Positions 53,001-63,718 of a stretch of 64,000 nt of DNA are shown piece after piece. Below the pieces are notes generated by a model. It was not told the origin of the DNA. It made no database searches and saw only the letters and a list, made by a program, of their open reading frames with translations. Where the stretch lies: the NCBI GenBank assembly GCA_033816765.1, contig CM066290.1:372001-436000 (forward strand), in the 5' to 3' direction. The stretch comes from Nothopassalora personata. Taxonomy: Eukaryota; Ascomycota; Dothideomycetes; Mycosphaerellales; Mycosphaerellaceae. How positions within the stretch are numbered: position 1 is the first letter of the stretch; each line of letters opens with the position of its first letter. The translations under genes were made by a program, and so were the position numbers.

Positions 53001-54734
53001 ATCCAGTTTGATACCGAAGTGAACATGTGCGCTGGCGGATCCACAGAAGCAGAATCTGCCGCATTGCAGGCAGCCAATTGTTGTGCCGAGAGGGAATCTG
53101 CTGAAGTGGGTGTAAGTCGATATCTGGTATGGAACAGATTTCGAAGTCGAACAGTATCTCTACGGCTATGCTTCTCAGTTTGTGCTTCCACGACTCTTGG
53201 CATTCCGCAGCAGCGGAACCGTGGCTGGGTAGACTGCAAGATTCACTGCGAGCTCAAACTGGACATCACAACATCAGTCTGACTGTACGGAGCCGGGGCG
53301 ATGTTTTTGCTACTGCATCGTGCTAAATTGGTGGCGTCAGCGTTAAAGGAGGGTGATTCCGCATGTGCAGCGAGTGGCCGGGGAGACGCAGTGCAGATCC
53401 GATGCAGCGGCATCTGCGGCTAGCAAGCATATGGCCTGTCTTGCGCCGCCCTCGCCAACACGATCGGCTCAGGAGGGTGCCTAAGCAAGGGGTCTACCCT
53501 GCCAGAAGACGACGTGATGCCGTCTGGCAGGGACGACTACCGCCGGGATTGAGGCCCTCTGGCAGCCGAGACAGCGACCTTGGTGGGAGTTCTTCGGTCG
53601 TGAAAGAGCTGGCAGCAGGCATACACAGACTGATGTCCGAACAATTGCAGGAATAGTAGCATCGACACTCGTAACGATACTCTACTTGAGTTCGGCCGAC
53701 TTTCGACCACTGTATGCAGAGATGAGATGAACTCTGCCGTCTATTCGTGGATGACCAGGCGAGCATGATGAGAGTCCTTCTTAGTCGAACGCGTCTACTA
53801 TTTCAATGATGGACATGATATGCATGTAAGCCGATGGTCCCATGCCGGTCTCCAGTAGGCCAGCAAAGCCTGCCGCTTTGGTAGCATCTCGAAAGGACGC
53901 CGGCAAGCTCTACTGAGCCTCGCTCGACTCAAGGCTTGGGAAGAATTGCTGCAGCACATCGTCCACATGCCACTCCCGGCTAGGCCAATTTGTACACCCA
54001 CGTAAAGCAAGGAGCCCCTAATGAACAACTGCTTCGAGCCTCGGATAGTTTTGCCAATTGCCCGAAGCATAAAGTCGCCATTGGTGTCCTGTGCTGACCC
54101 CGAGGGAATTTGGGTCTTGAGCGGCTGCAGACTGCATCGTCTCGTCTATTGTCCATAAATAGGAAGGCCGATGATGTGGCTTCTGTGATGTCTCATCATC
54201 GCGGGTATGCGAGATACTCTCTTGAAGCACTAGCTCGATGCGACTGCATTCAGTGTCCGAAGCCCTCCCGAATGTTGAGAGATGGCCAGCCAGGTCGGCC
54301 AGAATACCAAGATTCCGTTCGCTCTTCAAGCAGATGAGCGAGAATGAATTTCGGGAGCGCGCAGGTAAAAGACAGCATCGTGCATGCCACTTGTACATCG
54401 ACTACGATCGATGAGGCTCGAGTCTGGCTCATCAGTAATGTAGCCTGCAGCGATGAGATCTCCCAGCTATTAACGGGCTGTGCTGACGCAGGATGAGGGT
54501 GCAAGCGTGCAGAGTGAAATGCCCGCAGTCAGATGTTCTGATTGCAGCATCCCGAGCATGATTGTAATGTCCGCCAGGTACCGACTTGCACAGCGGCCGT
54601 TTTGTTTGTCTCACTCCTGAGCCTGATATAGGTGGCAAGCCATCATGTTGCGAAATCGTTGCAAGCATGCAGCAAGACGATCGTGGTTGGACCATCTTGC
54701 GCCCCATCTTGACTATGGATCCGGTCCACAGTTC
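50035..54734. other. Gene-poor stretch, 4.7 kb
   Basis: The longest gap in the window apart from the transposon block. Base composition is near normal with no RIP excess. I see only one possible small gene (51477-51746 minus). Other open frames have no recognisable motif and break often, so the region probably holds decayed genes or unrelated intergenic DNA. Confidence 0.5.
51477..51746 (-). CDS. Possible small Cys/His-containing protein, unknown
   Basis: 89-codon frame starting MCYLNNVKWEKCGHYMTI, then TEACPEARRR. The first 22 codons are nearly all C/G-ending, which is typical of coding DNA in this window, and the MCY..W..CGHY..C pattern resembles short fungal proteins with paired cysteines. 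After about residue 30 codon bias fades and the reading becomes less convincing (HNGVCPDQVKHP is the last suggestive phrase), so a frameshift, an intron or a decayed gene is possible. Confidence 0.3.
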   Translation of the reverse strand: MCYLNNVKWEKCGHYMTITEACPEARRRSPPALCTSVHAPKATTIPQHNGVCPDQVKHPRGSGHVASAPTHTPTYGDGNSWYRGQQRRR

Positions 54735-55841
54735 TCATGTGTTGTCCATAACATGCGCCCAGAATTTGCTCGGCGTGGTTGGGAGGCGTGGCTTTTCAAA
54801 GACGATCTCGTCACGGACCACTTTTGGTTTTCCTTCCGACGTGTCCCAATCCTCGCTGTCGCTGAAGTCATGGGGTGAAACCATGCTCGCCCAGTACGTA
54901 GGACTGGTCCCGGCGGTTCGTACGCTTGGGTAGTCGGCGGCTGTGGAACACATAGTCGACGTCGAGTGATCCGTCTCGCCTGCACTGCTGGTCGCCCGTG
55001 CCACAGGATCTTGTGCCGCCTGTACAACACGCCACAGCAACCATCTGATGACCCAGTTGCTGCCATCCCCAGTCCGAATCATGTCGTACATCCCTCTTGT
55101 CCATGTCGAAGCACGTTCAGAAACCTTTTCTACCTCGCGCTGAAATGCCCACTCCGTGATCTGCGTCAAACTATACGGTGCCTGCACACTCTCATCGTCC
55201 ACCAGCTCCGGCTGCAAGCATTTCCTCGTGTTGAACAAACGCTCCATGCCCGCCTTGGCCTCCTGCTTCATCCTGCGATAAAGGATTCTGTGGCGATGGT
55301 TCCGCTCAGAAAGGCCAAGATGCAGAAAGAAGTCGGAGCGAGTGCCGTCTGGGCCTACAGCGATTCCAGTCGGGCCGTCGAATGATAGGAAATCATCCAT
55401 ACTGAGGCGCGAGCACAGTCGCTTGCCCTTGAGAGCATCCTCCAATCGAGTGACATCTCCATCTTCCATCCATTGACTGCCACGCTTTCTTAGCACCATA
55501 CTGAGCAGTTCAATTGGCGTTGACTTTAGCGGTATGATGAGGCCAGCGCCGGTCAGCGTCCTGTGCTGTGGCGTGTAGGTAACGGCAAGTCCATGAGACT
55601 CGTCCGGTAAGCAATGCTCCAGAGCAGCACAGCTCCGATCAAGGTCGACGGATAGAAGAAGAGGGAGTACATCAGCATAAGTAGAGGAGTCCCAGCAGAG
55701 CGGTAACACCTCGCTCCTGCGGATCTCGAGCCTCGTACTTTGGTTGCATACGGCGACTAGAGTCCGTCTATTCCCAGACAGGACGTGGCGGTCCTCGGCA
55801 GCGTGGACTCGGTGCGTGCGAATAACGTTGCTCGCACACGT
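54735..55841 (-). CDS. Fungal protein of unknown function, 5' end unresolved
   Basis: The minus-strand frame is open from a TAA at 55842-55844 to the stop at 54735. It reads EDRHVLSGNRRTLVAVCNQS, LPLCWDSSTYADVLPLLLSV, LAVTYTPQHRTLTGAGL, and a charged C-terminal part rich in Ser, Thr and Trp (GSNWVIRWLLWRVVQAA). Codon use is coding-like for more than 300 codons, but no ATG occurs before about codon 115, so the true start lies in a missing upstream exon or the gene is truncated. I recognise no family. Confidence 0.5.
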   Translation of the reverse strand, partial: TCASNVIRTHRVHAAEDRHVLSGNRRTLVAVCNQSTRLEIRRSEVLPLCWDSSTYADVLPLLLSVDLDRSCAALEHCLPDESHGLAVTYTPQHRTLTGAGLIIPLKSTPIELLSMVLRKRGSQWMEDGDVTRLEDALKGKRLCSRLSMDDFLSFDGPTGIAVGPDGTRSDFFLHLGLSERNHRHRILYRRMKQEAKAGMERLFNTRKCLQPELVDDESVQAPYSLTQITEWAFQREVEKVSERASTWTRGMYDMIRTGDGSNWVIRWLLWRVVQAAQDPVARATSSAGETDHSTSTMCSTAADYPSVRTAGTSPTYWASMVSPHDFSDSEDWDTSEGKPKVVRDEIVFEKPRLPTTPSKFWAHVMDNT

Positions 55842-57611
55842 TTACGTGGGTGCAATGCCAAGACTCCATCTGTCGGGGCCTATTACACGCATGACCGCCA
55901 GTCGATAGTCGCCCCGACGCGGACTGCAGCGACGGTGTGAACTGTCGACTATAGCGTGTCTACGATCCATTGACGACAGTTCGAAAGCCGGCTAGATCGT
56001 TACTTTGACGATATATCGCTTACGTCGTCGGCAACAGCACTCGCATCGGGCCGGAGGCTCGCCTTGAGCACCGAGTCTACTCCTCGAATAAACGCCTATG
56101 CATATTCGACCTGCTCCACCCTGAGTCCTTCGCCTTAGCCGTCGACAGAATGGTGCGGAAGTATAACCGGTTCCGTCTGCGATCCAAGTACACTTCAAGG
56201 GTCGATTAGCTGCATTACAGGCACACAGCAGTTAATGGGCGTGGATGAAAGGCGCCGAAAGCGCAGTGACCAGGGACTATCTAATTGGTCGGTTGTTCAG
56301 CCGAGTGCTCCGCCCGGCAAGAAGTGCGCCACTATTTGGAAACAGATCTTGAGCCTAATCTCAGCACCAACTGATCAACGGCACGGGATCTGCGGTGCTA
56401 TCCGAAGGGGCGCTACGCGTACTGTAACTTAGTCCTTGCTCTCCGAGAGGGCCACGTCCAGCCGATAATGAGCTGAGTCTTCTACAAGACAAGTCGCACC
56501 TCGAAGGATCCTGGACAATGTTAGCAATATAATGTGGCTCTCGTTCTTGAGTTTCATGCGTAGCACTGTACGATGTCGGCTTCCGCTCCTGGTCATCAAA
56601 GAGATGAATGAAGTTCCTCGCTCGTTTTGGGAGGCATTAGTCAATGCAGCGAATGGCTCAGTGGGCCGTGCTGGGCCAAGCGCGAGCGTTGGCACGTGGC
56701 GAGTCGCCGACATGAGAGTTTAATCTGATCTCATCCGGCGAAACGGACTCGCCCAGGGAAAAACTTCATAAGCAAGTTGACACGACTTCGCACTGGGTTG
56801 AGAAATTATTGATAACTCTTCGCTCGAGCATGCTTTATTGCAAACCATCATCGGATTCTTTGGAAGACGCAATCGAGCGTCGGACTATGCAATGCATAGT
56901 CGCCGTCCAGTGATCGTAACCTCGAACACAAGATCGGGTTCGGGTCCTTGCCTGATTTGGCATGCGCAACTATGACACGGACATCGTTATGCTTGTTATG
57001 CGTGGAATACAGACTTGATGCAGCAGCGTCAATGAGACAGGACTCGCGTTTGGTTGTTTGGAGCCAGGGGCATTGGCAGATATCCCTGGCCAGTGTTCCA
57101 TTTCCAACACCAATCGCTGTGCTAGCCCATGACCGCTGTAAGACAAATGGCGACGAATGCCAGTCTTCAGCGAAACATCGAATGTCAACAGGTTCATGGT
57201 CATATTTGCGTGATTCAGCACTGCCGTTGACAAAACGGCTGAAATAGGAAGATGCATATAAAGCCCCTTGGGTTGGATAGCGAAAGGAAATGGCTTGGCT
57301 GAATCATCGCGCCCCCTGTGCCATCCTTCAGAACCTAATTCGTCGGCATGCCGAACTGTTGGCACTTTCTCGTTTACACACTTCGACTCTGCATGATCGA
57401 GGGCGATGAAGACAGGGCTGTCCTTGCCAGAATAATATAAGATAGTTGCGGGGCACTGCCACGATGGGACCGGAGAAAAGATCGCGATACGTCCGGCACA
57501 CGCTGCTGCGCAGTAGTGGCTCGCAGCGTTCTTCTTACAGCACTGTGATCACTTCCAACTCGTCCTGCCTGGATCAACGAGCAAACATTCAGCCGTCATA
57601 GATAATATTCC
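55842..57611. other. Gene-poor stretch, 1.8 kb
   Basis: No recognisable gene; small open frames without motifs. Confidence 0.45.
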
Positions 57612-58070
57612 TCAAGCTTTCCTGGGATGATCAACCCTTTCATACCCTCTGATCGGAGTCTTGCATTCGTACACAGCCGGGACCAGAGCATTGTCGGCAA
57701 CAACGTGCGAGCCAGGTTGGAGGAGGCCGAGCTTGTCGCACAATCGAGCATCTTTCCCGTACAGCTCGTCGTCGTTGTGGTCCAAGTATAGCAGATAAAT
57801 GTGGGCAAGACGTCCATCGTTCTTGAGTTGACGCAAAGAGTCGGAGGATGACCGGACATCAACGGTGACGATGTCGGACAGTCCAGCAATCTCGATAAGC
57901 TCTCGTGCGATCTCGTCGAAAGCTGGCTCCATTTCGAGACAGTATTGCACGGGCTGGTTGTCGTTGCAGGAGCAAAGCTCGTCGGCGAGAAGATGGCTGG
58001 ATAGCCAACATAAACGCCAAGCTCGACCATAACCACGTTGAGCCGTGGCCAGGCGAGCACGTGGCAACCA
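57612..58070 (-). pseudogene. Catechol O-methyltransferase remnant with a frameshift
   Basis: One frame reads VLAWPRLNVVMVELGVYVGYP, ending AIFS, the SAM-binding start of COMT. Continuing COMT sequence is in another frame: ADELCSCNDNQPVQYCLEMEP, then FDEIARELIEIAGLSDIVTV, HIYLLYLDHNDDELYG (metal-binding Asp region) and LLQPGSHVVADNALVPA. The switch falls between AIFS and DELCS (near 57,990), with no splice site that would fix it. The N-terminal about 60 residues and the C-terminal end of the family are missing. The rest is well conserved, so this is a fairly young pseudogene. Intact COMT would use SAM and Mg2+ to methylate catechols. Confidence 0.7.
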
Positions 58071-58374
58071 GGATTACTTAACGCTTATGTACCTCGCCAT
58101 GACGTAAGCTCTTAGTCCGGCAACAAGGATCCTGCAGCAACGGCATCAAAGATGTACTTGAATGAGAAGGAGCAACCACACTGGCTAGTAAACCCCGAGT
58201 CTTCTGACGCACGGGTCACGCCGATAATCAGCCCGCCCTTCGCGAACTCCGCACCCAACGCCGAGTTGCCAAGGAGCTCCGCCTTGCCTACAATAAAACA
58301 GCCAAAGAGCTGCATGTCGTTATCGTTGAGTGACTACCGTGTACCGCCTTGACCCTTCATCGCCAGCCGTGACC

Positions 58375-59060
58375 ATGTCAACCTTTATTATCCGGCCTGC
58401 GACTCTCGAGCGTGGAGACGACGAGCTCTTCTTGGATCTTTGGGACTCGCAACTGCCCTGGCTTGCCGAGAACGGCGGCGCTGGCCAATGGGGAACTCAA
58501 TCCATCCGAGAAGCCCGTCCACAGGCAGCAGACAAAGTCCGTAGATGGCTCACACAGAGCGAGACCGGCACGCCATGGGGTCCTGATTGGTGTCGTGCAT
58601 TCGTGGCGGAAGTTCGGCCAGTGAACCACACAAGCCATGTAGAAGCCAAGGAAGATGACCAACCTCTACACCCTCTGCCTGTGGCAGCTATCAGCCTGCA
58701 GTCGAAGCCAGCGGAGTACACGGCATCGATCCTGCCGGGTCAAGACGAGAATGATCCCTTCGTACATATTATCTATTTGATGTCAAATAGAAGCGCTGGA
58801 CAACTCTCAAGGGGAGCTGGTAGTGCTCTTATCAAGCATGCGGAGCAGGTAGCTGCGGCTCATGGGATCAAGAGATTGTGCCTTGACTGTTACCGGGGAA
58901 ATGATCGAAAGCTGGTCAAGTGAGTGAACTTCTGTCTTGAGCTCGCGGCGCCGCTGACTCTGCCCACAGGTACTACGAGAAGCAGGGTTTCCAACTACTC
59001 GACGATTTCACTGCTGGTGAGAAGGAGTGGCCGGGAAGTGTTTTGGAACTGCGGATCTGA
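58375..59060 (+). CDS. GNAT-family N-acetyltransferase (2 exons)
   Basis: Spliced as join(58375..58919, 58970..59060), 211 aa. The 50-bp intron (GTGAGT..ACAG) removes a TGA and joins DRKLVK to YYEKQGFQLLDDF, the expected last strands of a GNAT fold. The core reads FIIRPATLERGDDELFL, FVAEVRP, PVAAISL and HIIYLMSNRSAGQLSRGAGS (acetyl-CoA loop, here R-G-A-G-S), then ALIKHAEQVAAAHGIKRLCLDCYRGN. An upstream in-frame GTG codon is not used; the ATG at 58375 begins MSTFIIRPAT. The substrate is unknown. It is head to tail with neither neighbour. Confidence 0.88.
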
Positions 59061-59399
59061 TCGTGATGGCGGTTGGACCACTTTACCACAAAGTATGATG
59101 CGATTCTGTTGATCCTATCTCGAACGAGCTTCTCCATGTCGTGCCTACAGCTGGACGCTCGTCGATATACATAGTGGTCGGCTACCTTCGAACTGCAATC
59201 ACTCTACCTCATGACATGAAGTCTCCTTGTCCAAGTGGCAAGGCAAGACTCCAGTTACCGGGCTAAACGGGGAATTACGATGCCCTGCAATCGTTGCCGA
59301 CCGAAGCAATGATGGCTTGTAAACCTTACAAAGTACATTATCTATCTTCTGCCGAGCCGTCGTCGTCGTCTCATTGTAGTGGTACTCATCACTCATGCC
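59061..59399. other. Intergenic between convergent genes, 339 bp
   Basis: Holds the 3' ends of the acetyltransferase and the Cys-rich secreted protein. No gene is seen. Confidence 0.4.
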
Positions 59400-59951
59400 T
59401 CAAGCCAGGAAGCACCGCGCCAGTCCAATACAAAGACCTCTAAGGATCCTCTTGCTTATTCTCCTCGGGCCAATTGCCATCTCCCCGATCACCGAGCGAC
59501 GTAATAATCGTCGGACAAGGATTCCCAAAGGGCCAAAACCGCCACAAGGCTCCACTCTACCATTTTGCCGCCCACTCGGCCTTCTCCGGCCAGCCGGATA
59601 GTAGTGCCGATATCTGTCCCAAGGGCAAGGCCCGTGCAGCCCGCCGCACACGACCCGATGCCGAAAGCGTGGACGTCTGTTCGGGCATGGACCGGGCAGA
59701 CCTCCACACGAGACCAGAGGACGATAGCGGTGGTAGGGTCGATACTGAGGATAAGGTCTGTCATGAGCGGGATTTATTTCGTGGACCTGGCCGTCGCTGT
59801 CGTAATAAATGCCGTTGTCGAAGTTGTAGGGACACTCTCGGCCGGGGCAACTTATGTCGGGACAGTCTGGTTGGCCGACGCAGGCGAGGCCGACGGCGAG
59901 GGCGGTGGTGCTCAGGGCGAAGAGGGAGGCGAGTAGTTGGGTGAGGCGCAT
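59400..59951 (-). CDS. Small secreted cysteine-rich protein with CGGLxGPCP repeats
   Basis: 183 aa with 11 cysteines. Residues 1-23 are a signal peptide (MRLTQLLASLFALSTTALAV). Mature sequence has C24, C30, C35, C40 in a close cluster, then two copies of CGGLxGPCP at residues 82-90 and 102-110, a degenerate third CGGFGPLG at 136, and C174/C180 at the end. The segments between are rich in Arg, Tyr and Pro (RPYPQYRPYHRYRP). Size, signal peptide and cysteine content are those of fungal candidate effectors or surface proteins, but I recognise no family. The ATG at 59951 is chosen; a longer frame uses a non-ATG codon. The opposite strand is also open (59474-59944), which has no signal peptide or bias. 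Confidence 0.65.
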   Translation of the reverse strand: MRLTQLLASLFALSTTALAVGLACVGQPDCPDISCPGRECPYNFDNGIYYDSDGQVHEINPAHDRPYPQYRPYHRYRPLVSCGGLPGPCPNRRPRFRHRVVCGGLHGPCPWDRYRHYYPAGRRRPSGRQNGRVEPCGGFGPLGILVRRLLRRSVIGEMAIGPRRISKRILRGLCIGLARCFLA

Positions 59952-60754
59952 CTTGGGGGATGGCCGTGTTGGTTTCGCCAATGAATTTTGGACGCGATAT
60001 TTGTTCGCGTGTTCTTGGACTTGCAGTTGGTAGTGAGCTCTGTTGTTGGTTGCTGTAGAATTGTCATTGAGGGCGAGCGGGTTATATACGGCGTGCTTTC
60101 ACGGTCTAGGCCGACGCCGCACGCTCAATGTCCTTGAGACTGTAACGAGAATACAGGCTCGCACCAGGACTGTGCTGGCCGTTTTCTGTAACAATTCTCG
60201 AAGTCGCGAGCTTATCTAGGTACTACCGTGCAAACGAGACGTTGTCTCGCACTCAGGATAGTTCATCGGTGCTTTTCAAAGCAGAAGGCCGGGTTGTAAG
60301 CTTTTTCATTGCAGGCTTCAACAAGGCTATTAACACCGTTGAAGCAACAAGAACAAGCTTCGGAGCTCTCTCTCTAAGTTCAGCCTTGCGATCCAAGTTT
60401 AAAATGACAGTCAAAGATGATTTGAACTTATGCGAGCTGAATGCGATCCTCAGTGTTCATAGGGATGCTTCTCACTATAACGTGATGATATCTGCAGTCT
60501 CATTGCAGGAATGACCGATAGAGCTTGTAGTCCAAGCATGAACGCTGAGTGTACGACTGGATTGAACCGCAAATGTCGTGCCTGAATGGTGCGTGCATCT
60601 AGTCTGGTGAAGCAAAGTTCATGCTGTATCTCTCCGACGCCGCCATTTGATAAAAAGATCTCCAAAGGTAGAATCATTGAGATTGATACGATTTTTTAGG
60701 ACTACATGGCACAAGCTACGTCCAGCTCTAAGACTGATTCCGCCGCTTTGATAT
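59952..60754. other. Intergenic, 803 bp
   Basis: Upstream region of the secreted protein gene. A TATATA-like word occurs near 60,090 (ttatatacgg), about 140 bp before the start. A 90-codon open frame at 60242-60514 has no motif. Confidence 0.4.
60090..60097 (-). promoter_or_regulatory. Possible TATA box of the secreted Cys-rich gene
   Basis: gttatatacggc about 140 bp upstream of the ATG; on the minus strand it reads GTATATAA. The position suits a TATA element. Confidence 0.35.
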
Positions 60755-61871
60755 CTAGTTGCAAAGCACATATCTATACCTAGGCTTGCCCTCTTCAAAG
60801 TCGACAACAACCTGGTTCGCGTCCCTCATAGGCCTCTTCTCTATCCAAGGCTTGCCATTCTGCTTGGCTGCTAGCTCGAACATCTCACGGATCTCGGCTG
60901 GAGAGCCGATCAAAGAGCCAACAATCTTGACCTTCTTCATGATCAACGCGAAAGCCGCAAAGCCTGGCAGCGGGTCATCTGGTGCTCCGACCGTGACAAG
61001 AGTGCCACCGACATCGAGGAGGGAGAGGTATCCGGAAAGTGGCATCTTGGGGGAAGAGACAGTGCTGACAATGACGTCGAGGGAGTTGGCGTGCTTGGTC
61101 TCCCAACCTTCTTCTCCAGTGGCGATCATCTCGTCGGCACCCATCTTGAGAGCATCGTCCTGCTTCTTGAGGTTTCTCGAGATAGCAACGACCTTGTCTG
61201 CTCCCATTGCTTTCGCAAACATCAAGCCCATATGCCCCAGTCCGCCAACACCGATGATCCCGACACGCTTCCCGAGACCGACGCCGTTCTGCTTCAATGG
61301 CGCATAGACTGTGACACCACCGCACAGCATAGGTGCTGCCTCTTCTAACGGAATGGCGTCAGGGATCTTGAAGACGAAGTGCCCTTGGCCTCTCCAGTAT
61401 TCGGCATATCCTCCCTGTGCCTTGGATCCATTGGGCCACTTTCCGCCGTAGGTCATTACGAAGTTGTTCTTGCAATACTGTTCATCATCCGACTGGCATT
61501 GGTCGCAGTCGCCGCGGAGACAGGAACCAGCTTGGGCACCGACACCAACGCGGTCACCCTCTTTGATGCCATTCGTGACGTTCTTGCCGACGCGAATAGC
61601 CTTGCCAACTATTTCGTGGCCAACGACGACGGGGTAGTCTAGCAGATGTTGGCGAGATCCGTCACAGATGATGGAGGAATATCTTACCTGTTGGTCCCCA
61701 GCCAGATCGAAGGACGTGGATGTCACTACCGCAGACACCACAGTGGCTAATCTCGATATCGACATCGTCCTCGCTGAACGGCTTTGGGTCGTAGCCTTGC
61801 CAGACCATCTTGCCCTCAGCGGAGTGCTTGTCGAGGCCACACCATCCTTCAAATTAGCTGTCGCTTGCCAT
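60755..61871 (-). pseudogene. Zinc-dependent alcohol dehydrogenase (CAD family), stop at codon 6
   Basis: Spliced as complement(60755..61638, 61688..61871); it would be about 355 aa, full family length. The best start gives MASDS, then TAA (61854-61856), then FEGWCGLDKHSAEGKMVWQG in the same frame, so a sense codon, probably Lys, has become a stop. All else is intact: catalytic zinc ligands in HCGVCGSDIHV and GHEIVG, structural zinc in SCLRGDCDQCQSDDEQYC, cofactor loop GVGGLGHMGLMFAKAMGAD and the substrate region PMLCGGVTVYAPL. The 49-bp intron (GTAAGA..CTAG) joins GWGPT to DYPVVVG. Translation could restart at the Met of KMVWQG (residue about 22), or an unseen upstream exon may bypass the stop. 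Confidence 0.75.
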
Positions 61872-62695
61872 GGTGGACAAAAGTCGTATGAGGTTGATCG
61901 GGTTGTCTAGCTGGAATTGTGCGATTGAAGCCAAATCCTGTACGTCCGAGGCACGTGTGTATGAGTGTTAGTGATGTTTCGACCCATGGCGAGGGCGACT
62001 ATATATCGATCGCACTTGCACAGCCAAGGATTACCCACGATCCATGGAACTTCTCCTGATGCGATATCGCGGGACATGTCACAGTGATTGTTAAGCACAT
62101 GAGTTCATCTGTGCACCGTGAACGTGGCTTCCATCATGCGTTGGCCAGTATAGTGGGTATCGACTGAAAATTGATGTTCTATCTCGGCGGTCATTCGGCA
62201 CACGAGGTTCGTGGCAGCATCCCTGTCCAGAGCCGAAAATTCGTCCGCTTGAGTTGCGTAGAAGTGCTCGCACAGCCTGGAGAATAGATGTCCGCAGCGG
62301 CTTCCAAGTCCACCAAGGACGGCAGCTGGCCATCAATGTCGGCTGACTACGCAATGTCGTTGTTTTACGGTCGTTCCAGACTTGTGGATACTCTGATTAG
62401 TCGTCCGATCTTTATGCCGGCCCTCGCACTCGGCGAAGGCTTGATCGCGACGCTAGTGATTCAAGAGCGAGTGACGCATCCTGCTCGTGCGTGCAGGAAC
62501 GGATCGAATTGCTGAATTAGCAGGCTTATCAACACTTTCAAGAGGTATTGTTTGTCATATCGCGCCAATCGAACTTTGACCGGCCGAGCATGGTCTTTGC
62601 ATGCTTCGAGAAAGAACTCTCTCCCTTGTAACAGAGCGTCCCGGCAATGTTGAACTCGTGGCAGACATGAAGCTGCCACGGGATCCACTGCAATG
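61872..62695. other. Intergenic, 824 bp
   Basis: Lies between the dehydrogenase start and the 3' end of IPK1. No gene is seen. Confidence 0.4.
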
Positions 62696-63718
62696 TTACG
62701 ACTGACAGCGTGACAGCAGGCAGATGCGCTCTCGAGTGTGGACGGTCTCACGTTCGGTATTGGTGTACCAGCCATCACTGATCAGTGAAGTTTCCATTGC
62801 CTTCCATCTCGAGAGCTTTTCCGGCTGCTTGGGGTCCAAATCTCCAAGTCTGGCATCGATACAGTGCCCAGATCGCTTGATGAATAGCGAACAGTCACGC
62901 AACGTCATGGCTTTGCACAAGTCTTGGACCGAGGTCAAACTTGAAGCGTTCAGGACGCCCTGCTGGTCCAGCTTGATCTGGCACACCCGCAACTGCTGGA
63001 GAAGCAACTGCGCTTGGTTGAGCAAGTACTCGCGGATCTGCGGGTCTGGGGTCAGTGCTTTCACAGCTTGTGTGCGGTCTTCAATGCTTTTGCTGACGAG
63101 GGCCAGAGGACATGTCTCTTGCGCGTCGGTCGCTGTTCTGATGCGCTCTGATGCTCGATACGCGCGGAGAGCGCACGTGCGACAGCGCTTGGAGCTCTGC
63201 GGCGCATTGGGAGACTGCGCCAACCACTTGGGCTTAAAATGCAGACCATATTCGCCTTCTTTCAGCGTCATGTCGGTGACGAGAAGACCCGACATCAACT
63301 GCTTCGGCATGCAATCTCCCTCGCGATGAGGTGGACGCGCCACCTTTCCAATGTATTCATTCAGGTCGTGCAGAAGGCCTGCATCCAAGGAAATGATGTC
63401 ATGCTCGAGAAGATTTTCTGCCGGAAACATTTTCTGAAATGTCTCCTTCACCGCTCGAAGATGATGCTCGGCGCTCGGGATATGCGGGTCGTCCTTCCGG
63501 AGACGGAGGAGCTTTCCTTGCAATGTCAAAGGCAGTTCTTGGCCATGGATGTGATGGTGATCTGCGTGTGGGAGGATGCTGAAGACGAAATTCGCACCAC
63601 CTTCGTTGAGGTACTCCAGTCTACATTTCGAGGCAGACGGCAGGTTTGCTGCATGTGCGGGCTCGACAGATTGCAGGCTTGGTAGTTCTCGCTGTACGAA
63701 CCATGCAGGGGTGCTCAT
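62696..63718 (-). CDS. IPK1: Inositol-pentakisphosphate 2-kinase
   Basis: 340-aa kinase that phosphorylates inositol pentakisphosphate at position 2 to give phytate (IP6), needed for mRNA export and related nuclear functions. Family motifs seen: LEYLNEGGANFVFSI (glycine-rich nucleotide loop), GKLLRLRK (nucleotide-contact Lys/Arg), LKPKW-type FKPKWLAQSPNAP, CRTCALRAYR, and C-terminal MTLRDCSLFIK, where the Asp binds metal and phosphate. The start MSTPAWFVQRELPSL at 63718 is the third in-frame Met; the frame further up starts from a GTG. No introns are needed. The C-terminus after DGWY is short for the family, so a C-terminal exon may be missing. Confidence 0.85.
   Translation of the reverse strand: MSTPAWFVQRELPSLQSVEPAHAANLPSASKCRLEYLNEGGANFVFSILPHADHHHIHGQELPLTLQGKLLRLRKDDPHIPSAEHHLRAVKETFQKMFPAENLLEHDIISLDAGLLHDLNEYIGKVARPPHREGDCMPKQLMSGLLVTDMTLKEGEYGLHFKPKWLAQSPNAPQSSKRCRTCALRAYRASERIRTATDAQETCPLALVSKSIEDRTQAVKALTPDPQIREYLLNQAQLLLQQLRVCQIKLDQQGVLNASSLTSVQDLCKAMTLRDCSLFIKRSGHCIDARLGDLDPKQPEKLSRWKAMETSLISDGWYTNTERETVHTRERICLLSRCQS

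Noticed and set aside
59474..59944. 156-codon plus-strand ORF
   Set aside because: Antisense shadow of the secreted cysteine-rich gene; no start context or motif.
57612..60600. COMT, GNAT and dehydrogenase as a secondary-metabolite cluster
   Set aside because: No backbone synthase, two of the enzymes are broken and unrelated genes lie between them.
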